Assembly (NCBI GenBank): GCA_025358115.1
Contig: JANYKQ010000092.1
Span: forward strand, 1 to 57,006
Direction of reading: 5' to 3'
DNA length: 57,006 nt
Source of the DNA: Methanomicrobiales archaeon
GTDB lineage: Archaea; Halobacteriota; Methanomicrobia; Methanomicrobiales; Methanospirillaceae
Below, one piece after another: positions 45,526-55,561 of this stretch; the stretch's first letter is position 1; each line of letters starts with the position of its first letter. Made by a program: the position numbers and the translations under genes. The notes under the pieces were generated by a model. That model did not search any database. It was not told where the DNA came from and worked only from the letters and a program-made list of their open reading frames with translations.

Positions 45526-46079
45526 TGACACAGCAGAATTCCCGAAACGATCAGGACCCGTCCGATGAGCAGAAGATCAACAGGCTCATTGCCCGGCTGG
45601 GAGACCCTTCGATCGATATACGGCACGAGGCGGTACAGGCGCTCGGGGAGTATGGCGAACCAGCAGTGCCAGTCCTGATCAGGGCACTTGCAGGTTCAGT
45701 GGACAATGATAACCGCTGGTATGCGGCAGTTTCCCTTTCACGGATCGGTGGACCGGCAATCGCCCCGCTAGTCGCTGCGATGCGGGAGAACCGGGACAAG
45801 AATTTCCGGCGCTATGCAGCAGCCGCGCTCGGGAACATGGGTGCACCGGCCGTTGAGTCCCTTATTACGGCGATGGCAAGCGATGATGCCGACCTGCGGG
45901 GCTGTCTCTCCCAGGCTCTCTGCCGTATCGGAAAACCCGCGGTTGAACCTCTCACCCGGAGGCTGGACGACAGCGATGCAATACTCAGCACCTGTGCATC
46001 ACTGACCCTCTGGCAGATGGGCGAGACCGGCATTCCCTCGATGGTGGAGAAGATCCAGCATGACGAGGATAAGGTTTGA
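45525..46079 (+). CDS. EZ-HEAT-repeat protein, partner of the preceding gene
   Basis: 184 residues with about five HEAT repeats (EAVQALGEYGEPAVPVLIRAL, AAAALGNMGAPAVESLITAM). It has no membrane segment. Its ATG overlaps the stop of the upstream HEAT protein by one base. The pair probably works as one scaffold complex; the partner is unknown. The next gene, polC, begins 94 bases later with its own TATA-like AGGGATAAATC near 46139. Confidence 0.82.
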   Translation: MTQQNSRNDQDPSDEQKINRLIARLGDPSIDIRHEAVQALGEYGEPAVPVLIRALAGSVDNDNRWYAAVSLSRIGGPAIAPLVAAMRENRDKNFRRYAAAALGNMGAPAVESLITAMASDDADLRGCLSQALCRIGKPAVEPLTRRLDDSDAILSTCASLTLWQMGETGIPSMVEKIQHDEDKV

Positions 46080-46173
46080 TCTGTTCCGGGCACAATTCAG
46101 CCAGGGCCGATCTGAACTTTTTTCATAGCGATAAACCGAAGGGATAAATCTCCTCCCGGACCATCGTACCGGT

Positions 46174-49100
46174 ATGTTAGTGCTCTCGCCCGCAATGGAG
46201 GAATATGAGAAGTCCCTCCTGGATGGTCTTCATCATGCGATAGCGATTGCAAAGGAAGCCCGCTCCCGCGGCCTCGACCCCTCCCTCGATGTCGAGATTC
46301 CCATTGCGAGCGACCTTGCCGACCGGGTCGAAGCGCTGCTCGGGATCAAGGGGGTTGCGGTGCGGATCCGGGAACTCGAAGCCCAGATGTCGCGTGAGGA
46401 GATCGCGCTCCGGATAGGTGACGACTTTGTTGCCCGGAAGTTCGGGGAGATCTCTGTTCTTGAGGTTCTCGACCATGCCATCCGGGTGGCGATGGCCCTG
46501 CTCACGGAAGGTGTCGTGGCGGCACCCACCGAAGGGATTGCAAAGATCGAGCTCGGCAAGAACGATGACGGCAGCCAGTACCTGATGATCTTCTATGCAG
46601 GTCCCATCCGGAGTGCCGGCGGTACTGCTCAGGCACTCTCGGTGCTGGTCGGGGATTATGTGCGCCAGAAGCTGGGTATCAACCGCTACATCCCCCGGCA
46701 GGAAGAAGTCGAGCGGTACATCGAGGAGATCCGGCAGTACAACTCGATCATGAACCTCCAGTACCTGCCGAGCGAGGCGGAGATCCGGCTCATCATCGAG
46801 AACTGCCCGGTCTGCATTGACGGTGAAGCCACCGAGCAGGAGGAGGTGTCCGGGCACCGGAACCTTGAGCGGGTTGAGACCAACACCGTGCGGGGCGGCA
46901 TGGCGCTCGTTATCGGGGAAGGTATTGCTGGCAAGGCCCGCAAGCTCAAGAGCCGGGTTGAGAAGATGAAGATGGAGGGCTGGGACTGGCTCGACAAGCT
47001 CATTGCCGGCGCCTCGAAGTCCGGCGATGAGGAAAAATTCGTAGGTGTCAAACCCCTGGACAAGTACCTCCGCGACCTGATCGGCGGGAGACCGGTCTTT
47101 GCCTACCCGATGAGAAAAGGCGGCTTCCGGCTCCGGTACGGCCGTTCGCGCAACACGGGTTTCGCCGCTGCCGGCTTTCACCCGTCCACCCTGTACGTGC
47201 TGGGGGAGTTTCTCGCCACCGGCACTCAGATGAAGACCGAACGGCCGGGCAAGGCCTGCGGGGTTGTGCCGGTGGACTCGATCGAAGGCCCGACCGTGCG
47301 CCTCACCAGTGGCGACGTGCTCCGGATCGATGACGAAGCCCAGGCGAAGCGGCTCCAGCCCGTGATCGAGCGGATCCTTGATGTGGGAGAGATCCTCATC
47401 TCGTACGGGGAATTTTTGGAGAACAACCACCCGCTCGTCCCTTCCGGCTACTGCGATGAATGGTGGCTGCTCGACAGTGAACCGGGCACAAAATCCCCCA
47501 AAGATGAAGGGGAGGCGATTGCATTCGCCAAAGCAGGTGGGTATCTCCACCCGGCCTACACATGGTTCTGGGACGATATCACCATGGACCAGATCCGTAC
47601 GCTTGCTGATGCGGTTGCGGGCACGGGAAAGATTGTCGACGATTACCTCCAGCTCCCGCTTGAACCGGTAACCAAGGATATCCTTGAAACACTGCTCCTG
47701 CCCCATATCGTGCGGGACGGGTTCGTGAAGATCCACCTGTTCCCGGCATTCATCGCGTGCCTTGGGCTGGATGAGATGCTGGTAAAACGCGAGGTCTGGA
47801 AGAATGCCCCGGATACAAACCAGCTGGACCTTGTCCAGCACCTTTCCGGCTTTAAGATGCGGTCGCGTTCAGGAACGCGTATCGGCGGGCGCATGGGCAG
47901 ACCGGGGAAATCCAAGCCCCGGAAGATGAACCCCCCCCCGCACGTTCTCTTCCCGCTCGGAGACACCGGGGGTGCCCGGCGGTCGTTCCAGTCCGCCTCC
48001 TCCCATATCGAGCAGGAGGACCAGAACGATACCGAGATCGGTATCCAGAAGGAGAGCGGGATCATCGAGATCGAAGTAGGTCGCCGTCGCTGCTCCCCGT
48101 GCGGGGAGATCACCTATCTCAACCGGTGCGAGTGCGGCGGGCATACCGTTGCGGTCTTTACCTGCATCAAGTGTGGCAGGGAGACCAACCTGCCCCGGTG
48201 TCCTGCCTGCGATGGCCAGGCCACCTGCTCCCAGCGGCTCAAGCTGGATGTCAAGGGGGAATATGCCAAGGTGATGGCCCGCCTCGGGATGAAGACCGAT
48301 GCGGTTGCGCTCGTCAAGGGTGTCAAGGGCATGATCTCGAAGGAGAAGTCTGTCGAGGCAATGGAGAAGGGGATCCTGCGGGGGATCCAGAACATCTGGG
48401 TCTTTAAAGACGGGACCACGCGGTTTGACATGATCGACCTGCCGCTCACCCACATCCGCCCCGATGAGGTGTGTGTGCCGGTCGAGAAACTCCGCTCGCT
48501 GGGCTATACCAAAGACACCCACGGGTACGATCTCCAGAATGGCAAGCAGGTGCTGGAGCTCCATGCCCAGGATCTCCTTGTCTCTGACTCCTGTGCCAAG
48601 TACATGGTGAGCGTGGCAAATTTTATGGACGACCTGCTGGTCAAAGTCTATGGCCTGCCCCCGTTCTACAACATCAAGAAGCCCGATGATCTCGTGGGGC
48701 ATCTCGTGATTGGCCTCGCCCCGCATACGAGTGCCGGGGTACTCGCCCGGATCATCGGGTTCACCCGGGCAGACGTAGGGTATGCCCACCCGTTCTTCCA
48801 CGCAGCAAAGCGAAGGAACTGCTTCTTTGGCGATACTGTGATTGAGGTATACGATGGCCGGACATGGACCCGGCACCCGATCCGGAAGTTCGTGCTGGAG
48901 AACTTCGATCTGAGCCGCCCGGGTCTCGACCAGCTCGGGACCTATTACTCGGACCCGTCCCGGCCGTATTACACTCGCACCATCGATACGAGTGGCGTGA
49001 TGCACATCCGTAAAGTCACAACGGTCTCCATCCACCGCTCACCGGCTACCCTGCTCCGGATAACGACTGCAATGGGCAAGGATATTGCGGTAACTCCCGA

Positions 49101-50085
49101 TCATGCGATGCTGGTCTGGGATACGGCGTACCTCCGGAAGATCCGGGCGCTCGAACTCAAAGTCGGGGATGCCGTGCCGGTGCTTGAAGGCATGAACGTG
49201 ATCTCGGACCGTATCAGTGCTATCGACATTGTGCCGGCCCCCGAGGAACGGGTCTACTGCCTGACCGTTGCTGACGACCATACGCTGGTGGCAAACGGGA
49301 TCTTCACCGGCCAGTGCGATGGTGACGAGGACTGTATAATGCTCCTCTTGGACGGCCTGATCAACTTCTCGCGTTCGTTTCTGCCCCAGAACCGGGGCGG
49401 GTCCATGGATGCCCCACTCGTGCTGACGAGCCGGATCGATCCGGCCCAGATCGACAAGGAAGCCCTGAACGTCGATGTCTGTGAAGGTTACCCGATCGAG
49501 GTGTACCTGGGAGCGCTCAACTACATCGAGCCCAAGACAATCGTCAAGCTCATCGACCGGGTCGAGAACCGGATCGGCACCCCCGCCCAGCTCGAAGGGT
49601 TCCAGTTCACCCATGATACCTCGGATATCTCGTCAGGCCCCATTGAATCCATGTACACCCAGCTCAAGTCGATGACCGACAAGCTTGAGGCCGAACTGGT
49701 ACTGGCAGAGAAGATCCGGGCGGTTGATGCCGATGATGTGGCCGAGCGGGTGCTCAATACGCATTTCATCCGGGACCTGATGGGCAACCTGTCGGCGTTC
49801 TCGAAACAGAAGTGCCGGTGCACGAAGTGCAACACAAGCTACCGCCGTATGCCGCTTTCGGGCAAGTGCACCAAGTTCAAGGGCAAGTACCCGTGCAATG
49901 GCAACATCATCGCCACGGTGCACGAGGGCTCGGTGAAGAAATATCTCGAGATGTCCCGCGAGATCTGCCGGAAGTACAAGGTCTCGGAGTACACCAAGCA
50001 GCGGGTCGAGGTTATCGACCTGGCGATCCAGTCCACGTTCGGGGACGTGAAGGAGCAGCAACTGGGCCTTGCCGACTTCATGTGA
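46174..50085 (+). CDS. polC: DNA polymerase D large subunit (DP2) with intein
   Basis: 1303 residues as translated, about 1138 after splicing, typical of DP2. It is the catalytic subunit of the archaeal replicative PolD and pairs with the DP1 exonuclease. Zinc-finger cysteines are plentiful: [34 protein letters not shown] and [13 protein letters not shown]. The active site contains the aspartates of CDGDEDC, and the intein lies exactly before them. Extein junctions are HAAKRRN/C and Q/CDGDED. The polymerase is inactive until the intein is removed. A long antisense open frame over its first half is a composition shadow. Confidence 0.95.
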   Translation: MLVLSPAMEEYEKSLLDGLHHAIAIAKEARSRGLDPSLDVEIPIASDLADRVEALLGIKGVAVRIRELEAQMSREEIALRIGDDFVARKFGEISVLEVLDHAIRVAMALLTEGVVAAPTEGIAKIELGKNDDGSQYLMIFYAGPIRSAGGTAQALSVLVGDYVRQKLGINRYIPRQEEVERYIEEIRQYNSIMNLQYLPSEAEIRLIIENCPVCIDGEATEQEEVSGHRNLERVETNTVRGGMALVIGEGIAGKARKLKSRVEKMKMEGWDWLDKLIAGASKSGDEEKFVGVKPLDKYLRDLIGGRPVFAYPMRKGGFRLRYGRSRNTGFAAAGFHPSTLYVLGEFLATGTQMKTERPGKACGVVPVDSIEGPTVRLTSGDVLRIDDEAQAKRLQPVIERILDVGEILISYGEFLENNHPLVPSGYCDEWWLLDSEPGTKSPKDEGEAIAFAKAGGYLHPAYTWFWDDITMDQIRTLADAVAGTGKIVDDYLQLPLEPVTKDILETLLLPHIVRDGFVKIHLFPAFIACLGLDEMLVKREVWKNAPDTNQLDLVQHLSGFKMRSRSGTRIGGRMGRPGKSKPRKMNPPPHVLFPLGDTGGARRSFQSASSHIEQEDQNDTEIGIQKESGIIEIEVGRRRCSPCGEITYLNRCECGGHTVAVFTCIKCGRETNLPRCPACDGQATCSQRLKLDVKGEYAKVMARLGMKTDAVALVKGVKGMISKEKSVEAMEKGILRGIQNIWVFKDGTTRFDMIDLPLTHIRPDEVCVPVEKLRSLGYTKDTHGYDLQNGKQVLELHAQDLLVSDSCAKYMVSVANFMDDLLVKVYGLPPFYNIKKPDDLVGHLVIGLAPHTSAGVLARIIGFTRADVGYAHPFFHAAKRRNCFFGDTVIEVYDGRTWTRHPIRKFVLENFDLSRPGLDQLGTYYSDPSRPYYTRTIDTSGVMHIRKVTTVSIHRSPATLLRITTAMGKDIAVTPDHAMLVWDTAYLRKIRALELKVGDAVPVLEGMNVISDRISAIDIVPAPEERVYCLTVADDHTLVANGIFTGQCDGDEDCIMLLLDGLINFSRSFLPQNRGGSMDAPLVLTSRIDPAQIDKEALNVDVCEGYPIEVYLGALNYIEPKTIVKLIDRVENRIGTPAQLEGFQFTHDTSDISSGPIESMYTQLKSMTDKLEAELVLAEKIRAVDADDVAERVLNTHFIRDLMGNLSAFSKQKCRCTKCNTSYRRMPLSGKCTKFKGKYPCNGNIIATVHEGSVKKYLEMSREICRKYKVSEYTKQRVEVIDLAIQSTFGDVKEQQLGLADFM
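48820..49314 (+). mobile_element. Mini-intein in polC
   Basis: 165 residues in frame inside polC. It starts [13 protein letters not shown] (block A, Cys1) and has TPDHAMLVW (block B, T-x2-H). It ends with [12 protein letters not shown] and VANGIFTGQ (blocks F and G) before Cys +1. It is far too short for a homing endonuclease, so it is a mini-intein that can splice but not spread. The last residue is Gln rather than Asn and the residue before it is Gly rather than His, the unusual C-end known for some PolII inteins. Confidence 0.93.
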
Positions 50086-50219
50086 TACCTGATCCTGCCT
50101 TCCCGTTGATGATCCCGCACCCCCCGCTTTCCCGGTATCCAGTGACGTACTGAAGTGGCCCGCTGATTCCGGGGCATGCACCTTTTGTATCAACCGGCCA
50201 ATATCCATGCAGGAAGTGT

Positions 50220-51113
50220 ATGGTCCACACGCACCGGGATTATAAAAAAAATCTGCAGCTTGCACTGATCATCACGGTTCTCTTTTTTCTCGTAGAACTT
50301 GCCGGGGGACTCATCTCGGGCTCGCTTGCGCTGGTCAGCGATGCCGGTCATATGTTCAGCGATGTGCTGGCGCTCCTTCTCTCGCTCGGTGCAATCACGC
50401 TGGCAACCCGGCTCCCGACCAAGGAACGGACCTACGGGTTCCTGCGGGCCGAGATCTTTGCCGCATTTATCAATTCCCTGTTGCTGATGGCCGTCAGTGC
50501 GATCATCTTATGGGAAGCGTACCAGCGCCTGCAAAACCCCGTTCCGATCGGGAGTGGTATCATGGGTGCGGTCGCAGTGACCGGTCTTATTGCCAATATC
50601 GCTGTGGCATACCTCCTGCACGGGAGTCACAACCTGAATGTAAAGAGTGCCTTTTTGCATGTCATCGGTGACGCGGTCTCATCGGTTGCGGTGATCGTCG
50701 CTGCTCTCTGGATCGCGTTTACCGGGCAGGTGTTCGTTGATTCCCTTCTGTCGGGATTTATTGCGATCCTGATCATTGTCTCGGCTGCCGGCATCCTGCG
50801 CGAGACCATTATCATCCTCCTCCAGTTCACCCCGCGATCCGTTGACTTTGATGCGGTAGTTTCGGATATGTCCTCGGTTAAAGGAGTTATCGGGGTGCAC
50901 CATGTCCACATCTGGAGTCTCAGCTCCGAGATCCACGTGCTTGATGCCCATATTTATTCCTGCGAACAGGATGTGACAAAGATCGCTGAGATGAAGCAGG
51001 AGATCAGGAAGCGGCTTGAGAACTACCATATCCACCATTCCACGCTCGAAGTTGAATGCGAGGAGTGTGAAAATCCTGCAATCGTGGAGCCGGTCAACGG
51101 GCATAAGGAATGA
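50220..51113 (+). CDS. Cation diffusion facilitator (zinc exporter)
   Basis: 297 residues. Six transmembrane helices and a C-terminal cytoplasmic domain. The metal site residues are in SDAGHMFSD (helix 2) and HVIGDAVSS (helix 5), the HD/DD pattern of CzcD/ZitB-like zinc transporters. The His-rich loop is short. A Cys-rich tail (VECEECENP) may sense metal. AGGAAG precedes the ATG. It moves Zn2+ or similar metals out of the cell in exchange for protons. Alone in its transcript. Confidence 0.92.
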   Translation: MVHTHRDYKKNLQLALIITVLFFLVELAGGLISGSLALVSDAGHMFSDVLALLLSLGAITLATRLPTKERTYGFLRAEIFAAFINSLLLMAVSAIILWEAYQRLQNPVPIGSGIMGAVAVTGLIANIAVAYLLHGSHNLNVKSAFLHVIGDAVSSVAVIVAALWIAFTGQVFVDSLLSGFIAILIIVSAAGILRETIIILLQFTPRSVDFDAVVSDMSSVKGVIGVHHVHIWSLSSEIHVLDAHIYSCEQDVTKIAEMKQEIRKRLENYHIHHSTLEVECEECENPAIVEPVNGHKE

Positions 51114-51330
51114 TCGTTAAAGGACGGCGGTGAGCATGCACCATCTTGTCCTGGATCTTTTTTTGAGCCGGGTGAATGTGGGAGTTATCTCGTTCATCAG
51201 CACTTTTTCCCTGCCCTGGAAGGAACGCAAAACCTGACTCCCGGCGACAGATACAGGGTACCTGCCCGTAGCATGACATAAGATTCTTTTAATCTCAAAT
51301 CCATGTACTATTCCAATATTTCATTTCAAA

Positions 51331-51376
51331 GCGAGGGTAACCAAGCCTGGTCAACGGTGACAGACTCAAGATTTGT
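51331..51376 (+). tRNA. Truncated tRNA-Leu (5' half)
   Basis: Starts with the acceptor strand GCGAGGG, then a D-arm (ACC paired with GGT, GCCTGGTCAA loop) and an anticodon arm with loop CTCAAGA and stem ACAGA/TTTGT. The sequence then loses tRNA character: no TTC loop and no 3' acceptor strand. It lies 121 bases before the intact tRNA-Leu with the same start. Stem differences between the copies are mutually compensated within each copy, so this looks like a once-functional tRNA half, not a recent copy. Likely a scar of integration. Confidence 0.6.
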
Positions 51377-51451
51377 TGACCAAGTTTGGCAAAAGAGCAC
51401 ATTTATCAAAACTCAAAACCTTTTACTATCCTAAAACAAACATTATTCCGA

Positions 51452-51536
51452 GCGAGGGTATCTAAGCCTGGTCAACAGAGACGGACTCAAGATCCGTTCC
51501 CGCAGGGGTTCGCGGGTTCAAATCCCTCCCCTCGCA
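51452..51536 (+). tRNA. tRNA-Leu (CAA)
   Basis: 85 bases. Acceptor GCGAGGG pairs with CCCTCGC, with A as discriminator. The D loop contains GCCTGGTCAA. The anticodon loop CTCAAGA in stem ACGGA/TCCGT gives anticodon CAA, decoding UUG. There is a long variable arm as in class II tRNAs. The T arm is GCGGG-TTCAAAT-CCCTC with one C:T mismatch. CCA is not encoded. An AT-rich island follows directly. Confidence 0.85.
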
Positions 51537-51683
51537 TTCTTCTTGTGGGTAATAGGTATCTCGTAAATTTTGAACTCTTCTTGTAATTTTACACAGTTCT
51601 ACAAATGTTACTTGTCTTGTGGCGCGCTATTTTGTAAAACAGTGCAATTAATCTCTGGCAAATCTAAATAGAGTTTTATTAAA

Positions 51684-54600
51684 ATGTCAAAAGCAGTTGC
51701 ATTTGTCAGTCCATTTTCATCTGGTCCTGGTGGATCTCGGTTCGAGTTATTGGTTGCCACGTTTTATTTGACATCAATGTTAAAGGGAGAAATTCCTTTA
51801 GGATATGACAATGGGGGGCTACTTGAATCTGTAAAATTACAACAAAGGAATAAAGGCAACCCCGTAGATGATGTGGTAATTCAATCTCAAAAAGGTGAAT
51901 TATCAATTCAAGTTAAACATTCAGTCCGCTTTACCAACAATAAGTCTAAAACAAGTGGAAAATATCCTGAATTTTATGAGGCCCTTTCACAATGTTGGTC
52001 CCTATTCAATAGTGCGAGTTTCAAACGTGATATCGATTGTTTTGGGATTGCGTTCAACGAGGCGACCATTCCAATAAAAACAAGAAGTAATCTTAACGAT
52101 ACCATAGACTGGGCCAAACGAGAGAGAACTGTTAAATCCTACCTTAAACAACTCGGAAAGTCCGAGGAAAAGAAAAAATATTTTGATATTTTTCAGGATC
52201 TTTTATCAGATATTTCAGAAACCCATATCGATGATAAAACGACTTGGGAATTTATTCGTCATTTTGTAATTTTACCATTTGATTTTAATCAATCATCGGG
52301 TCATAGTACCAATGAATTACAGAATAAACTCCTTGATATCTCAAAATTTAGATCACCAGATAATGCAAAAACTCTGCTATCAATTCTTTATTATTTAGCA
52401 ACAGATTACGCAATAACCGGGGGAGAACACGATTGTTTTTCATTAGAAAAACAATTACCAATGAATGTCTACGCACCTATCAATAACGTATCATCATACA
52501 TTCTTCAGAAAAACTTGGAATTACAGCTTAAACAAAAAATTGATCGGGAGATAAAATCAAAAAAGTATATTCCGGGTTTATTCACCGAATCACCTAGTGC
52601 CAATGAAGATCTTCGAATTTTCTCTGATCCAGTTTTATTTATCCAAAAAATTGTTGAGGATTTACAAAGAGTTGATGTTTATCTCTATAACGAATTCGCT
52701 ACCAAACTCAATTTTCCATTACTTAAAATTGAACCACCGAACACTTTTCGAATGCCGAATACTATTTCAGATGCAATAGATGCATCTGATATTCTAAAGA
52801 ATTACGTATCAAGTATTATTAAAGATTTAAAAGATCTCGACCCTTACAAGGGAAAGAAAATAAAAAAATATGTGACAGATACGAATCGCTCACTTTTTAA
52901 GGCAGTTGACTACCGGTTTTATGGATGTATTCTCTCTGTTCAGCATGAATTAGAACGAATAGAGCATGGTCTAAATCTCATAAAATCTCAAGTTCTAATT
53001 ATCGAAGGAAAAGCTGCATCCGGCAAAACAAATTTCATATGTAATTTTGCAGATCGGACATTGAGAACACGTCAACAAACATCATTCTATATTACTGGAT
53101 ATGATCTGTCGAATGAAGCATCAACGACTTCCTTAAGATTATATTTGATAAATCGATTTAATGAGGAATACGACGGAAAATTATCTCGGCTAAGTCTAGA
53201 TATTGAAAAAATTTGTTTGAAAGAAAAGAAACCAGTGTTAATAATTATTGATGGAATAAATGAACACTCAGACCTCTCACACTTTGCTGGTCAGCTTGAA
53301 CAAGTAATTGAAGAGTTTACATCCACAATTTATGTTAAATTTATTCTAACATGTAGATCTGAAAATTTTGATAAACGTTTTTCAAATTTAAAAACTGCAA
53401 GTTTCGCTGATAAGCTTTCAGTTATCCAAAATTTCTCCCATAATATTGCCCCAATTCATAAAAAATTCATGATACGCGTCTATTTTAAATATTTTAAACT
53501 TATTTGTCATCCGAGTGAAGAGGTGATTGATACATTTATCAAAAATCCTCTGATATTGCGATTATTTTGTGAAGGATACGGGTCTGAAAACGGTAAGAAT
53601 GATGTTACGATTGGGCCCCTGTATAGTATCCATTTACCCATTCTTTTCGATAGGTACAATAGTAGAATCAGCAACCATTTTGAGAAAAAGTATCCCGATA
53701 CAGGCTTTAAAAGAAAATACGGAGAGTTGTTGAATAAACTCGCTGATTATATGCTTATCAATAAAAAATTTTCAAATGTGCCTGTAAATTCAATTTCGAG
53801 TGAATTTGATAGAATTGTTGCAATATTAGTTAATGAAGGGGTAATTTTACGTAAGGATTTGCCCGATAAAAAATCTATCACACTCGATTCTGAAGTACTC
53901 AATTTTACATATGACGAGTTCAGGGACTATATATTGGCAGATTATCTTGTAAAGATAATTTCAGTTGACAATTTTGATCGTTTTAAAGAACTATTCGCGG
54001 AATTGGTTTCCCCAGATTGTCCGGTTTCGGAAGGGATTGGGTATTATACATTTGTAATATCACGTCGAGATCACAATAAAAGAATATTAGACTACCTAAA
54101 AACGCTAGACAATTACGACGAAATTTATATTAGAGCAATTTTTACTATTGATAATTCGTTGATTTTCCAAGAAGATCTTGAAACGATTAAACGACTTTTT
54201 CAAAAGGATAGTCACACCGTTGAATTAATTTATTCAGGTTTGCTCCATCGCCGAGATAAAACAGAATTTCCAATTCTGAATATTTGGTTATTCTTTGATT
54301 TGGTATCTCAACTCAACAAATCAGAATATATTCGTCTGATTCGACCCATTTTCTCATTGAGCCACAATTGGCTTGATGCGACATATGACGGTATAAAAAA
54401 TATAATTGGTGGCTGTACCAAGTTAACGATAGAATTTGACGCATACACCTCATTAATCGAGATTTTAATTTGCTTATCACCAAAAGTAAATTCATATGAA
54501 TTATTTTTTGAAATCGCAAAAAAACACCCTAAACTAACCACATCTTTGTTAAAAAAATATTTAGAAAATCCTGAATCATATGTTGGCGAAACAATGTGGC

Positions 54601-54755
54601 GCATACTAGCGTTCTCACAATTAAAAGCGTTCTATAATGATGAGATATATCGTTTGGCATTAAAAATTAAAAATACTGGATCTACAAAAAAGAATCCTGA
54701 TCTTCAGACCTCAATTGATTTCTTGATATTAACAATGGAGGGTCAAAATGATTGA
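51684..54755 (+). CDS. Nuclease-STAND/NACHT NTPase (Avs-like defence protein)
   Basis: 1023 residues, AT-rich. Residues ~15-85 look like a PD-(D/E)xK/Mrr or Cap4-type nuclease: GGSRFELLVA (Glu21), NPVDDVVI (Asp62/63) and SIQVKHS (Gln76-x-Lys78). A STAND/NACHT-like NTPase domain has Walker A GKAASGKT (442-449) and Walker B LIIIDGIN (Asp523), with ILTCRS after it. The C-terminal ~350 residues are helical and may be the sensor. Avs and bNACHT proteins sense phage proteins and then cut DNA; I infer such a role. Codons differ strongly from the rest of the window. It overlaps the next gene by 8 bases. Confidence 0.82.
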   Translation: MSKAVAFVSPFSSGPGGSRFELLVATFYLTSMLKGEIPLGYDNGGLLESVKLQQRNKGNPVDDVVIQSQKGELSIQVKHSVRFTNNKSKTSGKYPEFYEALSQCWSLFNSASFKRDIDCFGIAFNEATIPIKTRSNLNDTIDWAKRERTVKSYLKQLGKSEEKKKYFDIFQDLLSDISETHIDDKTTWEFIRHFVILPFDFNQSSGHSTNELQNKLLDISKFRSPDNAKTLLSILYYLATDYAITGGEHDCFSLEKQLPMNVYAPINNVSSYILQKNLELQLKQKIDREIKSKKYIPGLFTESPSANEDLRIFSDPVLFIQKIVEDLQRVDVYLYNEFATKLNFPLLKIEPPNTFRMPNTISDAIDASDILKNYVSSIIKDLKDLDPYKGKKIKKYVTDTNRSLFKAVDYRFYGCILSVQHELERIEHGLNLIKSQVLIIEGKAASGKTNFICNFADRTLRTRQQTSFYITGYDLSNEASTTSLRLYLINRFNEEYDGKLSRLSLDIEKICLKEKKPVLIIIDGINEHSDLSHFAGQLEQVIEEFTSTIYVKFILTCRSENFDKRFSNLKTASFADKLSVIQNFSHNIAPIHKKFMIRVYFKYFKLICHPSEEVIDTFIKNPLILRLFCEGYGSENGKNDVTIGPLYSIHLPILFDRYNSRISNHFEKKYPDTGFKRKYGELLNKLADYMLINKKFSNVPVNSISSEFDRIVAILVNEGVILRKDLPDKKSITLDSEVLNFTYDEFRDYILADYLVKIISVDNFDRFKELFAELVSPDCPVSEGIGYYTFVISRRDHNKRILDYLKTLDNYDEIYIRAIFTIDNSLIFQEDLETIKRLFQKDSHTVELIYSGLLHRRDKTEFPILNIWLFFDLVSQLNKSEYIRLIRPIFSLSHNWLDATYDGIKNIIGGCTKLTIEFDAYTSLIEILICLSPKVNSYELFFEIAKKHPKLTTSLLKKYLENPESYVGETMWRILAFSQLKAFYNDEIYRLALKIKNTGSTKKNPDLQTSIDFLILTMEGQND

Positions 54756-55206
54756 AAAAATCACGATCAATAAACCAAATAATAATCTCTATACAACTAG
54801 TGATTCCAGAGATGGTTTCTTAATTTGCCTTCCAGAAAAATGCACATACGATGATTTTTTAATCGCTGCGAAGGTTGAACCTAATTCCTACAGTTCTGCC
54901 CTATTATCAAGATTATATCATGGATTAAAAACGTCTTCGATAAAAGTCGATGAGGAATATCGTAAATATTACTCAAATGAGTACAAAAATTTACTCCATT
55001 TTTTGTTTTGGAAATATTGTATCCCGGTAAGCATATCAAAAAAAGTGTTAACAGAATTACATCCTGGGGAAACTGTATTTTATAATACATTTTCATCAGG
55101 ATGTTCTTGGACCGCTGATGCATTCATTGACAATCATACCATGATGAAAACACTAAATGCAATTATTGATGAGGTTCGGAGGAGGTATTATGAAAATTCG
55201 AAGTGA
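54748..55206 (+). CDS. Unknown protein of the defence-like operon
   Basis: 152 residues, soluble, AT-rich. Its ATG lies 8 bases inside the STAND gene and its end overlaps the next gene by 17 bases, so it is coupled to both. Mixed alpha/beta with Tyr and Ser rich segments and cysteines in LICLPEKC, WKYCIP and SSGCSW. The helical ending IIDEVRRRYYENSK is basic. No known family recognised. It could be an adaptor, an inhibitor or a sensor subunit of the nuclease-NTPase. Confidence 0.7.
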   Translation: MIEKITINKPNNNLYTTSDSRDGFLICLPEKCTYDDFLIAAKVEPNSYSSALLSRLYHGLKTSSIKVDEEYRKYYSNEYKNLLHFLFWKYCIPVSISKKVLTELHPGETVFYNTFSSGCSWTADAFIDNHTMMKTLNAIIDEVRRRYYENSK

Positions 55207-55561
55207 TTTCGTCACAAACAGTTCAACAACCTCCTTCGTTATTATTTCGAAAGGAGATTTCACCAAGAGGAAATTTTTTAATCTTGTAGGATTACAAAAG
55301 GGCTCACCATTAGTTCCCGTTTTTGAAAAATTGTTTAATCTATTTGAAGAAAACATGACTCAAATTGATGATTCTAATCAATTTGCCGATGATATTAACC
55401 TCAAAAAAATAATTGATGAAAGCTTAAAAACGGGGAAAAAAGTCTACCATGGTAAATTATCAAGTGATAACGGGGATGGCATAGAATCATATTTTTGTAT
55501 GGATTCATTCGAAATGAGAAACAATATTTTGTATATTAATGCTGTCGATTGTTACTGGTGA
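55190..55561 (+). CDS. MKIR-DFVTNSS-type small protein, possible rSAM substrate
   Basis: 123 residues from ATG 55190, with an outstanding GGAGGAGG binding site. The N-terminus MKIRSDFVTNSSTTSFVI matches a recurrent leader-like motif (MKIRxxFVTNSSSSSF) that I remember from many otherwise unrelated small proteins. The rest is mixed, ending in DCYW with a C-terminal Cys. It overlaps the upstream gene by 17 bases, and its TGA shares one base with the ATG of the radical SAM/SPASM gene, so the two are tightly coupled. Radical SAM/SPASM enzymes commonly modify small peptides, so this protein is the natural candidate substrate. Confidence 0.75.
   Translation: MKIRSDFVTNSSTTSFVIISKGDFTKRKFFNLVGLQKGSPLVPVFEKLFNLFEENMTQIDDSNQFADDINLKKIIDESLKTGKKVYHGKLSSDNGDGIESYFCMDSFEMRNNILYINAVDCYW

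Noticed and set aside
46177-47841. 554-codon open frame antisense to polC
   Set aside because: Exactly opposite the polC coding sequence, with the composition expected of an antisense GC-rich shadow and no promoter or binding site.
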